Assembly: GCA_029262535.1 (NCBI GenBank)
Contig: JAJCZF010000053.1
Coordinates: 1-38,909, forward strand
DNA: 38,909 nucleotides
Direction of reading: 5' to 3'
Source of the DNA: Deltaproteobacteria bacterium
GTDB taxonomy: Bacteria > Desulfobacterota > GWC2-55-46 > JAJCZF01
Shown here: one piece after another, positions 25,876-37,022 of the stretch
How the letters are laid out: every line of letters starts with the position of its first letter
Numbering within the stretch: the first letter of the stretch is position 1
Translations under genes and position numbers: made by a program
Notes under the pieces: model-generated
What the model was told of the DNA's origin: nothing
Databases searched by the model: none
The model's input: the letters and a program-made list of their open reading frames with translations, nothing else

Positions 25876-27333
25876 CTAGCCCCGCCCCCTTTTACTTTCC
25901 TCGACTGTCGTGGGCAGGGCTATGGTAAATGTCGTCCCCACGCCGGCAATACTCTTTACATCTACCCAGCCGTCATGAGCTTTTATTATATTATAGACTA
26001 CGCTCAGGCCGAGCCCCGTTCCCGCGCCGACCTGCCTTGTGGTAAAGAAGGGCTCAAATATCTTCCCCATGTTCTCGTCCGGAATGCCCATTCCGGTATC
26101 TTTTATCACAATAAATATATGACCGTCTCCCTCATATGTCCTTACCTCTATCTCTCCGTCTTTATCCATGGCCTGCGTCGCGTTTATAAAAAGATTCATA
26201 AAGGCCTGGTTCAGCTCGGCGGGGCGGCAGAGTATATCCGGTATCTCTCCGTAATAAGAAGATATCTTGAATTGAGACTCCGAGGCGCCGCTTACGACCT
26301 TCAGGGTGCTCTCAAGACAGCTATTGATGTCCGTATATCGGGATTTAGCGGAATCTATCTGTGAGAAGTCCTTTAGGTTCGATACTATCTCCATCACCCT
26401 CAACCCACCGGTCCTTGACTCCTTGACGATTTCCATCACCTCTTTAATCGTAGATCCGGGGTCCATATCCCTGATATATTCCTCGGCGCTGCTGACGGCG
26501 CCGAGCGATTTCGCCCCCGAGCTTCCAACAAGACGAAGCGCCTCGCTACAAGCGCCGATTACATCCGAGAGGTCCTGTGTAAAGGACTCTATGGCTGATA
26601 TGTTACTCATGATAAAACTCAGGGGGTTGTTTATCTCATGGGCCACGCCGGCCGCCAGCTGCCCTATGGAGACCATCTTTTCCTTCTGCAGGAGCTGCGT
26701 CTGCGCTTCCTTTAATTCGGCGTATGCCCCTTCAAGTTCACTTGTGCGCTCCTTGACCTTCACTTCGAGACCGGCCTTTGCATCCTCAAGCTCGCTTATC
26801 AGCCTCATGAGATCGCGCATGTCCCGGGCAACGATTACCATGCCCAGGTATATTCCCGTGCTGTTATCCTTAAGGGCCGAACAGTTGAGGCTGACCGGGA
26901 CCCTCTCTCCGTCTCTACCGAGGTAGTCGGCCCTATAGTCCGTAAGGGGCCCCATGGAGGTCAGCTCCATAAGGCGTGCGCAGAATTCACTCTTCCAGTC
27001 GACCATGAAATCCACAAAAGGCTTGCCGACCAGTTCGTTCACGTCGTATCCGAGCATCTTCTCGGTAGCCCTGTTAACGAACCATATATCTGCTTCCGTA
27101 CTGAGCACGATAAGGCTCTCATCCATGCCCCAGATGATGTTGAGCACCTGTTTGCGGTCAAGAAGTAGAAACTCCCTGCCCTGTGCATCCACACCGCCTT
27201 CACACCTATAACCTTCTATGAGATTAAGAATACTATCGTCCATGGCCTTAGTGAGTGGACGGCCTATGCTCTCCCGCTCTTTTATAGCGGGCCGCGTGAA
27301 GCCGTCTCTATTTAAAAAGGTCCCGAAGGGCAC
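25876..27333 (-). CDS. Soluble PAS sensor histidine kinase
   Basis: 485 residues with no membrane segment. PAS domain at about 62-175, coiled coil at about 175-220, HisKA with GVAHEINNPLSF (H232), and a HATPase domain with LFINATQAM, DTGMGIP and GTGLGLSVVYN. Its kinase half is very close in style to the membrane kinase that follows, suggesting a duplication with different sensor ends. I use GTG 27333, which has AGAGGG just before it; ATG 27243 (M31) is an alternative that keeps PAS intact. It is 27 bases after the canonical REC-HD-GYP gene. Confidence 0.9.
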   Translation of the reverse strand: MPFGTFLNRDGFTRPAIKERESIGRPLTKAMDDSILNLIEGYRCEGGVDAQGREFLLLDRKQVLNIIWGMDESLIVLSTEADIWFVNRATEKMLGYDVNELVGKPFVDFMVDWKSEFCARLMELTSMGPLTDYRADYLGRDGERVPVSLNCSALKDNSTGIYLGMVIVARDMRDLMRLISELEDAKAGLEVKVKERTSELEGAYAELKEAQTQLLQKEKMVSIGQLAAGVAHEINNPLSFIMSNISAIESFTQDLSDVIGACSEALRLVGSSGAKSLGAVSSAEEYIRDMDPGSTIKEVMEIVKESRTGGLRVMEIVSNLKDFSQIDSAKSRYTDINSCLESTLKVVSGASESQFKISSYYGEIPDILCRPAELNQAFMNLFINATQAMDKDGEIEVRTYEGDGHIFIVIKDTGMGIPDENMGKIFEPFFTTRQVGAGTGLGLSVVYNIIKAHDGWVDVKSIAGVGTTFTIALPTTVEESKRGRG

Positions 27334-27360
27334 CTGCCCTCTATTCGCTTCCTCGTCGGG

Positions 27361-28389
27361 TTAAAATGCCATACCCCGTTCCGATACAAACCTGCTTCCC
27401 ATCAGGAAGCTCTCCTCGCATTCAAGGGCTTCAGGACGTGTGTTCAGAACGCCGATGAGCACGGACGTAATCTCCGGGTCCCACCACCCCTTGTCCGCCT
27501 CCTCGATAAAGGTCTCCATGATCCGCTCCGTGGAAAATGGCTTTTTATAAGGGCGTTCCGACTTCAGCGCATCGTATACGTCCGCTACCTGGAAGACCCG
27601 GACAAGTTTGGGGATCTCATCGCCGGAGAGGCCGTAAGGATAACCTGAGCCGTTCATCTTTTCGTGATGGCAACCGATGATGTCGACTGTTCCTTTCATG
27701 CTCTTGAGACCATTGCAGATATTGACGCCTATGGTGGGGTGCGACTGCATCACTGTCCACTCCTTATCCGTGAGCGGACCTCTCTTCAAGAGAATGTAGT
27801 CAGGGACCCCGATCTTGCCGATATCGTGCAGGATACACCCCCTTCTGAGCACCTCCATCTCTTCATCGCCGAGGCCCAGCTCCTTGCCGAGCACCTGGCA
27901 GACATTAAAGAGCCTTCTGGAGTGGTCTCCCGTATCCAGGTCTCTTGCCTCTACAAGGTTCCCGACAGAATTGAGTATCGATTCCGCGTCGTCGAGACGG
28001 TCGGTAAGGCGCTTAATCTTGATGGCGGAATTGACCCTGGCCAGCAGTTCCTCTTCGTTATAAGGCTTGTGCAGGAACTCCGTCGCCCCCGCGTCCATGC
28101 CCTGTACGTACTCCTTCACTCCCTGGAGGGTGCTCATCATGATTACCGGCAGAAACTTCATCTGAAGCTCCTCCCGAATACGCCTGCAGACCTCATAACC
28201 GCTTATTCCCGGCATTATGACGTCCAGGAGCACTATGTCTATATCCCTCTTCTGAAGGTGCCCCATGGCCTCTTCCCCGGAGGAGCACTCTATCACCTCG
28301 TAATTCGTCTTGGAAAAGACATCCCTCGCTTTGATGCGCTGTATAGCCGTATCGTCCACGACCAGTATCTTGGATGAATTTGTATGCAT
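27361..28389 (-). CDS. Response regulator c-di-GMP phosphodiesterase (REC-HD-GYP)
   Basis: 342 residues, RpfG-type. REC (about 6-122) has DD at 12-13, acceptor D56 and HKPY. The HD-GYP domain (about 140-320) is fully canonical: HDIGKIGVP (H188, D189), SHPTIG (H217), HHEK (241-242) and GSGYP (247-251). Such proteins hydrolyse c-di-GMP when phosphorylated. GTGAGGG precedes the ATG. It sits between cheB and two sensor kinases in the same operon, so the chemotaxis locus appears to include a c-di-GMP branch. It contrasts with the ligand-poor HD-GYP protein at 22761. Confidence 0.95.
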   Translation of the reverse strand: MHTNSSKILVVDDTAIQRIKARDVFSKTNYEVIECSSGEEAMGHLQKRDIDIVLLDVIMPGISGYEVCRRIREELQMKFLPVIMMSTLQGVKEYVQGMDAGATEFLHKPYNEEELLARVNSAIKIKRLTDRLDDAESILNSVGNLVEARDLDTGDHSRRLFNVCQVLGKELGLGDEEMEVLRRGCILHDIGKIGVPDYILLKRGPLTDKEWTVMQSHPTIGVNICNGLKSMKGTVDIIGCHHEKMNGSGYPYGLSGDEIPKLVRVFQVADVYDALKSERPYKKPFSTERIMETFIEEADKGWWDPEITSVLIGVLNTRPEALECEESFLMGSRFVSERGMAF

Positions 28390-28449
28390 CGTCTTACCCT
28401 CACTTTTCTTCCTGGTGAAAGATTTATCTAGATTTCCATGCTCAGGTGA

Positions 28450-30457
<2,008 letters not shown>

Positions 30458-30459
30458 AA

Positions 30460-32460
30460 TCAGACCTCCAGTATCTCCTCAAAATCGTCACCAACCGCAC
30501 GTTTGAATTCCTTGCCGGACGGGCCTTCCGTGCTCTCAGGCCGTACAAGCGGCGTCACCTTCGTATCGGCCGCGTGGGTAGCGGCGGTGTGGTTCGGGCC
30601 GCCGTTCTCGGATACCCGGAAGCTGCCTACCAGGTTCAAAAGCTGGCTTGCCTGGTGCGACATCTCTTCACTGGTGCCCGTAAACTGCTGAAGTATGGCG
30701 GCGTTATGCTGGGTGACCTGATCGAGCTGCGTGATGGCCTGATTTGTCTGTTCAACACCGGCCGACTGCTCCTGGGAGGCGGCGTTGATCTCGCTTATCA
30801 GGTCCACCACCCTCTTGACACTTACAATTATCTCCTCAAGGGTCTTCTGCGTATCCGAGGCATAGCGCGTGCCGCCCTCCGCCTTGGCAAGGTTATCCTT
30901 GATGAGCGCCGTAATCTCCTTTGCCGCCTCGGAGCTCCTGTGCGCCAGGTTCCTGACCTCTACCGCGACCACGGCAAAGCCCTTGCCTTGCTCGCCGGCC
31001 CTTGCGGCCTCTACAGCGGCATTGAGGGCAAGGAGATTCGTCTGAAAGGATATCTCTTCGATCACGTTGATAATATCGGATATCTTCTTGCCGCTCTGGT
31101 GTATCTCCTCTATCGAAGTGACCATATTTGACATGGCCTCTCCGCCGTCTTCGGCCTTGTTCCTGCACTCCAGGGCCAGCTTATTGGCCTCGATGCAGGT
31201 ATCCGCGTTCTGCTTGACACCGGCCGATATCTCTTCCATGGTGGAGGCCGTCTCTTCAACCGAGCTGGACTGTTCGGTTATCTTCTGAGAAAACTCCTGA
31301 TTCCCTTTAGCGGTCTGTTCCGAGCCGGTATTGACGCGCTTTGCAGCATCCGTGATGCTGCCTATCATCCTGTTGAGGTTCTCCTTCATACCGTCCACCG
31401 AACTTCCCAGTTCGCCCAGTTCGTCCTTGGACTTTATGTTTAACGCCCCTCCGGTGAGGTCGCCTTCGGCCACTTGCTTTGTCAACGCCGCTATATTCAC
31501 TATCGGCTTTATGATTACGCTTGCAAGGAAGCGCCACGCTACGGCGAAGACCACGATGGTGATGCCAAGTAAGACCATGAGCATCGTCTTTAGGTTTGAG
31601 AGCTTGCCCGTGCTATAGGCCTCGAAGAGACCCACGGCCCCATTCATCTCCTTTAAGAGCGGAACGTTGTTGGCCATGACGTAGTTCGTTTGCTCATTGA
31701 CCTCGGTCTTCTCCTCGACCAGCTTCTCGACATTAGACTTGAATGGACGCCAGTCCTCTTTGACCTTGCTCAACTGCGCCAGTATGGCAACGTCGGAGAC
31801 AGGGCTTAATCCCAGTTCATCATCACCGTTTAAAAGCCCCTCCAGAACCCTGTCAAAACGGAAGGTGCTCGCCACCATATCATTCGCATTGGTCAGGCCG
31901 AGTTCAAAGGCCAGCGCCTCTTTGGCTATCTTCTGACTCAACATCCTGAGGCTGCCGGAGAGGTTTACCGTCTTCGAGTCCAGCCCCTTTTCCTCCATCA
32001 TACCCACGGCCTTATTCATATCGGAGAGCAAGACGGTATTCTTCGAAGTCAGGTGTGTGAAGATGCCTTTTACCCTCTCGCTATTGACTATTATCTCCTC
32101 GGTGCTCTCCTTGAAAGACTTCCATCTATCTTCCACCTTTCTGAGCTGCGCCAGTATGCCCGGATCCGTGGTCGCCGGGATACCCTTCTCAAGATCGCCT
32201 GATATGAGCGCATTCAGGCTTTCGTCGAAGAGCACTATAGTAGCCTCAACCTCTTTCTTATCGCCCTTATTTTGAAGAAGGGCCATCGTCTCTTTTGTCA
32301 TCTTCTGGCTGAGCATCCTCTGGCGTCCGGCGGTATTTATTACCGTACCGTCGCTCTTAAGCTGCCCGATGGTCCAGAATGTCAAAGCGATTGTAAAGAT
32401 CATCAGCAGTATAAAGCTTCCCATGATGGTTCCCAGTTTAAACTTTATGCTCTTTTTCAT
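30460..32460 (-). CDS. Methyl-accepting receptor with two PilJ/NarX-type sensor modules
   Basis: 666 residues. Membrane segments at about 11-31 and 292-315. The periplasmic part is an internal duplication. Module 1 begins INTAGRQRMLSQKM (about 41-54) and module 2 begins VNLSGSLRMLSQKI (about 165-178). Both then share a DP/SD-I-LAQL-KV-W-FK pattern and a P-L--(D/E)MN-AVG end. Such segments occur in PilJ and in nitrate sensors of the NarX type. HAMP, then a full signalling hairpin with the tip FQTNLLALNAAVEAARAGE, follow. No CheR-docking pentapeptide is seen. ATG 32460 is preferred: GGAGG lies 5 bases upstream, inside the longer frame that starts at 32472. cheR follows directly. Confidence 0.93.
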   Translation of the reverse strand: MKKSIKFKLGTIMGSFILLMIFTIALTFWTIGQLKSDGTVINTAGRQRMLSQKMTKETMALLQNKGDKKEVEATIVLFDESLNALISGDLEKGIPATTDPGILAQLRKVEDRWKSFKESTEEIIVNSERVKGIFTHLTSKNTVLLSDMNKAVGMMEEKGLDSKTVNLSGSLRMLSQKIAKEALAFELGLTNANDMVASTFRFDRVLEGLLNGDDELGLSPVSDVAILAQLSKVKEDWRPFKSNVEKLVEEKTEVNEQTNYVMANNVPLLKEMNGAVGLFEAYSTGKLSNLKTMLMVLLGITIVVFAVAWRFLASVIIKPIVNIAALTKQVAEGDLTGGALNIKSKDELGELGSSVDGMKENLNRMIGSITDAAKRVNTGSEQTAKGNQEFSQKITEQSSSVEETASTMEEISAGVKQNADTCIEANKLALECRNKAEDGGEAMSNMVTSIEEIHQSGKKISDIINVIEEISFQTNLLALNAAVEAARAGEQGKGFAVVAVEVRNLAHRSSEAAKEITALIKDNLAKAEGGTRYASDTQKTLEEIIVSVKRVVDLISEINAASQEQSAGVEQTNQAITQLDQVTQHNAAILQQFTGTSEEMSHQASQLLNLVGSFRVSENGGPNHTAATHAADTKVTPLVRPESTEGPSGKEFKRAVGDDFEEILEV

Positions 32461-32549
32461 TCTCTCCTCCATGGTATGCGGCGATTGGCCAGCAGTCCGT
32501 AAAGCTTGCCTTTTATATGGCCCCGTCGGCCGTGCTCTCTCCCTCGCTA

Positions 32550-33701
32550 TTATATCTCGACAAAATCCTCGTCCATGTCTCTTTCATGGGCCAGGGCAAG
32601 ATTGCCCTTGCTCACCCCGTGGGGGCGCGTGCCCCTCCTCTGTGCGGGAGTGGTTCCCGGCAGGTCAGCCTGCAGGGAGCCGGTAAGTTGAAGTATGGAC
32701 TTATTGACCTCGTCTATACCCGCCGCCTGTTCGCTGGACGAAGCCGTTATCTCGCTTATAAGGTCGGCGACCTTCTTGACGCACGACCCTATCTCCTCAA
32801 GGCTCTCGCCGGTCTTCCCGGCCATGCGGTTGCCCTCCTCGGCGTTCTCGACGCTGTCCTTTATGAGGTTTGTAATCTCTTTTGCGGCCTCGGCGCTCCT
32901 GTGGGCGAGATTTCGCACCTCGGCCGCTACTACGGCGAAGCCTTTCCCGACGTCTCCGGCGCGCGCAGCTTCAATGGCGGCGTTAAGCGATAGGAGGTTC
33001 GTCTGAAAGGCGATCTCGTCTATAACGGTCGTAATATCCGATATCTTCTTGCTACTGCCGTTTATCTTGGACATGGAAGCCACCAGCTCGCCGGCTACGT
33101 GCCCCCCGTTGTCGGCCACCATCCTCGCGTCGGAGGCGAGTTCGTTTACGGCCTTCGCGTTGTCGGCGTTGTGATGGACCGAGGCCGTGAGCTCCTCCAC
33201 CGCGGCCGAGATCCTGGCGACCGCCTTCTCCTCGCGCTTCATCTTCTCCTTGAGATTCCTCTCCGCGCTGACGTCCTTCCAGCATGCGGCAAAACCCAGA
33301 ACTTTACCCGACGACGACCTAAGGACGCTGACATTCGTCTGAAGGATATAGCTGCCGAGTGGGATGTCCATCTTGTGGGTCCTGTCGTTCACGATCATAT
33401 CATTCAGTATGTCCCTTATCCTGTTCGGGTCCTTGTGGAACCTGTGGATGCTCCCTCCAAGGATCGTGTCGGCGTCTATGCCCAACCCGGCCTTGAGGTT
33501 CGCCTTCATATCCTGGAGACTCTCTTTCGCGGTATCATTCATCCAGTAGAGGGTATTGTCATGTGTCGCGTCACAGATGAAGATATTATCGGTGGTCGCA
33601 TTGACGAGGGCCTTAAACTTATCGGTCTCATCCTTTAACTGCTTGAGTTCCTGCTTTACCCGCTCGTCGTCGCCTTTATTATTAAAGAGTTTTTCAAACA
33701 C
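32550..33701 (-). CDS. Cytoplasmic PAS-containing methyl-accepting receptor
   Basis: 383 residues with no membrane segment. A short coiled coil (about 10-30), a PAS domain (about 30-150, with [10 protein letters not shown] and FAACWKD), then a signalling hairpin with the tip [19 protein letters not shown] and [15 protein letters not shown]. The hairpin is shorter than in the receptor at 30460, on both arms. After KSILQL the usual final helix is replaced by a proline- and arginine-rich tail ending DEDFVEI. It probably senses an internal signal such as redox state or a ligand bound by PAS. It lies between cheW and the PilJ-type receptor, with gaps of 32 and 89 bases. Confidence 0.92.
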   Translation of the reverse strand: MFEKLFNNKGDDERVKQELKQLKDETDKFKALVNATTDNIFICDATHDNTLYWMNDTAKESLQDMKANLKAGLGIDADTILGGSIHRFHKDPNRIRDILNDMIVNDRTHKMDIPLGSYILQTNVSVLRSSSGKVLGFAACWKDVSAERNLKEKMKREEKAVARISAAVEELTASVHHNADNAKAVNELASDARMVADNGGHVAGELVASMSKINGSSKKISDITTVIDEIAFQTNLLSLNAAIEAARAGDVGKGFAVVAAEVRNLAHRSAEAAKEITNLIKDSVENAEEGNRMAGKTGESLEEIGSCVKKVADLISEITASSSEQAAGIDEVNKSILQLTGSLQADLPGTTPAQRRGTRPHGVSKGNLALAHERDMDEDFVEI

Positions 33702-33733
33702 TTCCGCGCTCCTTCCTTTATACTATCCCTATA

Positions 33734-34270
33734 TTATGCCGCCGCCGTAGTGTCGGCCTTCTCTTCTCCAGCCGAAGAACCCTCTTCAGGCAACTTCTCC
33801 AGTTCTTTCATCTCCACGTCCGAGAGCAGCTTCTCGACATTCAGGAGCACCACGAGCCTCTTATCCAGTTTGCCCATCCCCTCGATGAACTCGGTGCTTA
33901 CCCCCCCTCCGAATGAAGGCGACGGGTCTATCATGTCTTCCTGTATCTCCAGGACCTCCGTTACTGCATCCACTATCGCGCCGATAACGCGTTCCCCTAC
34001 TTTAATAATAACGATACAGGTACGGTCGTTATATTCGACCTTCTCAAGGTTAAATCTCAACCTGAGATCTATAACCGGAACCACTATGCCCCTCAAATTT
34101 ATTACCCCCTTGATAAAATCAGGCAGGTACGGGACCCTCGTGAATGATGTGAGCCCGATTATCTCCTGGACATTGAGGATATCGACTCCGTACTCCTCGT
34201 CGCCAAGGCAAAACGTCACATACTGATTACTATCACCTGTAACCATATTCCCCTCTCCTTTCCCCGACAT
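33734..34270 (-). CDS. cheW: Chemotaxis coupling protein CheW
   Basis: 178 residues. Bridges receptors and CheA. CheW domain from QYVTFCLGDEEYGVDI, with VQEIIG, GVINLRGIVVPVIDLR and the C-terminal VVLLNVEKLL. About 25 polar residues (EEGSSAGEEKAD) trail the domain. ATG 34270 has GGAG 6-8 bases upstream; ATG 34246 also has a strong GGAGAGGGG site and would give a 170-residue protein. A frame to 34330 exists but has no comparable signal. The gap to cheA is 100 bases. Confidence 0.95.
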   Translation of the reverse strand: MSGKGEGNMVTGDSNQYVTFCLGDEEYGVDILNVQEIIGLTSFTRVPYLPDFIKGVINLRGIVVPVIDLRLRFNLEKVEYNDRTCIVIIKVGERVIGAIVDAVTEVLEIQEDMIDPSPSFGGGVSTEFIEGMGKLDKRLVVLLNVEKLLSDVEMKELEKLPEEGSSAGEEKADTTAAA

Positions 34271-34370
34271 TTTCTCTCTCCTTCCGTGAATGTTATTGAC
34301 CTGACATCTACTGCCTGTTTTAATTATCACTTCGTCGGTCTTTCCCGGCCGCCAACGTATTGCTCGGATG

Positions 34371-36374
34371 TCAAGAATACACGCTCCTCTTAATCAGGCC
34401 GGCGGTGTCGATTATGAGCGCGACCTTGCCGTCCCCGAGTATGGTCGCGCCGGCAATGCCGGCTAGGCCGTGCAGACTGCCGAGCCCCTTGATGACTACC
34501 TGCTGCTCGCCGATGAGTTCGTCCACCAGGAGGCCGTATTCTATGCCCTCTATGGCTATGACCACGACCAGAGCGCTCTGCGGCTCCTGCCGGGCGTCCT
34601 CGACAGAGAAGATGCGGTGGAGCCTTACTATCGGCACGTAATTACCCCTGAAATTCATAACCTCCCCCGTGCCCTCTATGCTCTTGACCTCCTCCTCGGA
34701 CGGCCTCTTCGATTCGACCACAGCGGTGATCGGCAGGATAAACCTTTCGCCTCCCACCGCAACGGTGAGCCCCTCGATTATGGCCAGTGTAAGAGGCAGC
34801 TTGAGAACAAACCTTGTGTACCGGCCCGGTTCGCTCTCTATCGAGACCGAACCGCCCATATCGGAGATATTCCTCTTGACCACATCCATGCCGACACCCC
34901 TCCCGGAGATATCGGTGACCATCTCGGCGGTCGAAAAGCCTGGCATAAATATAAGATTGAATACCTTGTTGTCGGAAAGTTCCTCTCCTTCTTCCACGAG
35001 TCCTTTGCTGATAGCCTTTTTCAGGATGACATCCCTGTCGAGACCCTTGCCGTCATCCTCGACCGTTATGATGACGTTGCCCCCTTCATGAAAGGCATTA
35101 AGACTTATGGTGCCCGTCTCCTGCTTGCCACTTGCAACCCTGTCCTCCGGAGACTCTATGCCGTGATCCAGAGAGTTCCTCAAAAGGTGTGTGAGTGGGT
35201 CCACGAGTCTCTCGATAACGGTCTTGTCGAGTTCCGTCTCTTTGCCGGATATCTTAAGCTTTACCTTTTTCTCCCTCTTAACGGCGAGATCCCTTACAAG
35301 ACGCAAGAACCTGCTGAAGACGGTGCCGATAGGCATCATCCTTATCGACATAACCGTCTCCTGGATCTCCGCGGTGTTTCTCTCGAGCTCGGCCACTGTC
35401 TTTCGAAGGGCCTCGACATTTTCGCGCTCCTCTCCCGAAGTTAAACGTGAGACCATCGATTGTGTGATCAGGAGCTCTCCCACGAGATTTACGAGGTTGT
35501 CGACCTTCTCGGTATCCACCCTTATGGTGGAGTCGACCTTCTTCTTGTCCCGGACGGGCTCCTTTGAGGCCGTCACCGCCTTTACCGGGCCCTTGTCGCC
35601 CGTATCATCCGGGGTCGTCTCGGCTTGAGAAGCCCCTTCTTCCTCTTGATACAGGGAGACCTCCACATGACTCTCATCCCGGACAAAATCGAATATATCG
35701 TCAATCGCGGCCTGCCCCCTTGTCGTTGACAGGACTATATCCCATGCGAGATAAGAGAGTTCGGGGTCCATCTCGCACAGGTCCGGGAGCATCGAGATAT
35801 CCGGAGTTATCCGAACCACATCGCCCAGGTTCCGAATATGTTTTATGATATTGAAGGGGTCCATGCCGCATTTTAGCAGTTCTGCGCCGGGCCTGAAGAC
35901 GATCTTATACAGGGTTTCCGAGGAGCCGAGGAAGGACAAGGCTTCCTCCACCACCGCTTCAGCACCCTCCTCAGAAAGATCCTCGACAAGGCCCTCCAGC
36001 TTCTTCAGCGCCCCCTCGACCTCTCCGTAGCACTCTCGTTCTTCTTGCGCCGCACCCACGAGTAATTTAATGCAATCCAGAGACTCGAGCAATACGGAGA
36101 CTACCTCCTCCGAGGCCTTCATAACGCCGTTTCTGAGTCTGTCGAGAACCGTCTCCGCTGCATGAGTAAAGGAGTAGATATCCGTATAGCCCAGGCAGCC
36201 GGAATTGCCCTTGACGGAATGGGCCGCCCTGAAGATTGAATTCAAAAGCTCGAGATCATCCTGGCTGGCCTCCAGCTCAAGGATAGACGACTCCATAATT
36301 GATATATGTTCTTCAGTTTCTATAAAAAAGGTCTCTTTGAGCTTGTCCATATCTAATGCGACACCGTCTGCCAT
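34371..36374 (-). CDS. cheA: Chemotaxis histidine kinase CheA
   Basis: 667 residues. Hpt domain with phosphoaccepting H52 in RAAHSVKGNSG; a second domain (about 155-250) of the type containing YKIVFRPGAELLKCG and FDFVRDES, probably the CheY/CheB-binding P2 region; the dimerisation helices (about 285-350, with IRVDTEKVDNLVNLVGELL); HATPase with HLLRNSLDHGIE, VEDDGKGLD and GRGVGMDVV; and a C-terminal CheW-like domain. All catalytic boxes are intact. Start ATG 36374 has GGGAG about 7 bases upstream. It is directly after cheY (35-base gap). No receiver is fused. Confidence 0.97.
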   Translation of the reverse strand: MADGVALDMDKLKETFFIETEEHISIMESSILELEASQDDLELLNSIFRAAHSVKGNSGCLGYTDIYSFTHAAETVLDRLRNGVMKASEEVVSVLLESLDCIKLLVGAAQEERECYGEVEGALKKLEGLVEDLSEEGAEAVVEEALSFLGSSETLYKIVFRPGAELLKCGMDPFNIIKHIRNLGDVVRITPDISMLPDLCEMDPELSYLAWDIVLSTTRGQAAIDDIFDFVRDESHVEVSLYQEEEGASQAETTPDDTGDKGPVKAVTASKEPVRDKKKVDSTIRVDTEKVDNLVNLVGELLITQSMVSRLTSGEERENVEALRKTVAELERNTAEIQETVMSIRMMPIGTVFSRFLRLVRDLAVKREKKVKLKISGKETELDKTVIERLVDPLTHLLRNSLDHGIESPEDRVASGKQETGTISLNAFHEGGNVIITVEDDGKGLDRDVILKKAISKGLVEEGEELSDNKVFNLIFMPGFSTAEMVTDISGRGVGMDVVKRNISDMGGSVSIESEPGRYTRFVLKLPLTLAIIEGLTVAVGGERFILPITAVVESKRPSEEEVKSIEGTGEVMNFRGNYVPIVRLHRIFSVEDARQEPQSALVVVIAIEGIEYGLLVDELIGEQQVVIKGLGSLHGLAGIAGATILGDGKVALIIDTAGLIKRSVYS

Positions 36375-36409
36375 CGTGATCTCCCTTTCTTATCTTTCTC
36401 GGTAGCAAC

Positions 36410-36778
36410 TCAGTTGATTACCATTTCGACCGTGTTCAGCAACTGCTCGGGCGTGAACGGCTTGACGATCCAGCCCGTGGCCCCGGCCTTCTTTCCTTCC
36501 ATCTTCTTGTTACCCATGGACTCGGTGGTAAGCATAATAATGGGCGTAAACCGTTGGCCGGGCAGGCCCCGCACCTCTTTTATGAGCGATATACCGTCCA
36601 TCTTCGGCATATTCAGGTCCGTGATAATCAGGTTCGGCTTGAGCCCCCCCTTGAGCTGAGCCATCGCTTCCGTTCCGTCGCCAGCCTCAAGGACGGTATA
36701 GTCCTTTGTCCTCAATGTAAAACTTACCATCTGTCTCATTGTGGCCGCGTCATCCACTATCAATATCCTCTTACCCAT
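36410..36778 (-). CDS. cheY: Single-domain response regulator CheY
   Basis: 122 residues, a lone receiver domain with D9, D10, acceptor D54 (ITDLNMPKMDG), LTTES and VKPF. It receives phosphate from CheA and would carry the signal to a motor or another target. Start ATG 36778 has GGAGAG 5-6 bases upstream and overlaps the end of the preceding small ORF by 8 bases. No cheZ, cheC or cheX phosphatase gene is in the window. Confidence 0.95.
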   Translation of the reverse strand: MGKRILIVDDAATMRQMVSFTLRTKDYTVLEAGDGTEAMAQLKGGLKPNLIITDLNMPKMDGISLIKEVRGLPGQRFTPIIMLTTESMGNKKMEGKKAGATGWIVKPFTPEQLLNTVEMVIN

Positions 36779-37022
36779 GATGCTCTCCTTTTTGACAGGT
36801 CTGAGGTTTTGGTTCCTCTACCTCTCTTAAAACCAATTCGTTCTCTCCCCCGCCCAACTCCGTTTTGAGTGAACGGGCCTCGCAACGTAACGCATTAAGG
36901 GAATCCAGAAATCTTTTCTCAAAGGCCTCAAGACGTCTCGTATCTTTCAACGCCCCGGGTTTTTGCCGCCTTGAAGAGACGGCCGACCGGACCGCGCCTT
37001 CTTTCTTCGCCCTGACCCACAT
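36771..37022 (-). CDS. Small hypothetical protein coupled between a receptor and cheY
   Basis: 83 residues, family not recognised. Strongly charged, with a basic N terminus (MWVRAKKEG), a likely amphipathic helix at about 29-55 (RRLEAFEKRFLDSL and beyond), and a glycine turn GGGEN before a charged tail. Support for coding is positional: its ATG overlaps the receptor stop as TGATG, and its own end overlaps the cheY start, which carries a ribosome site inside this ORF. Without it there would be an unusual 240-base gap in a tight operon. It could be a small adaptor, or a phosphatase in the place of CheZ, but no motif supports either. Confidence 0.55.
   Translation of the reverse strand: MWVRAKKEGAVRSAVSSRRQKPGALKDTRRLEAFEKRFLDSLNALRCEARSLKTELGGGENELVLREVEEPKPQTCQKGEHHG

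Noticed and set aside
32550-33701. Frameshift in the C terminus of the PAS receptor
   Set aside because: The signalling hairpin is shorter on both arms, so the short end fits a shorter receptor class rather than a truncation.
34470-35444. Plus-strand 324-codon frame inside cheA
   Set aside because: Antisense to the intact catalytic part of CheA; no recognised domain and no ribosome site.
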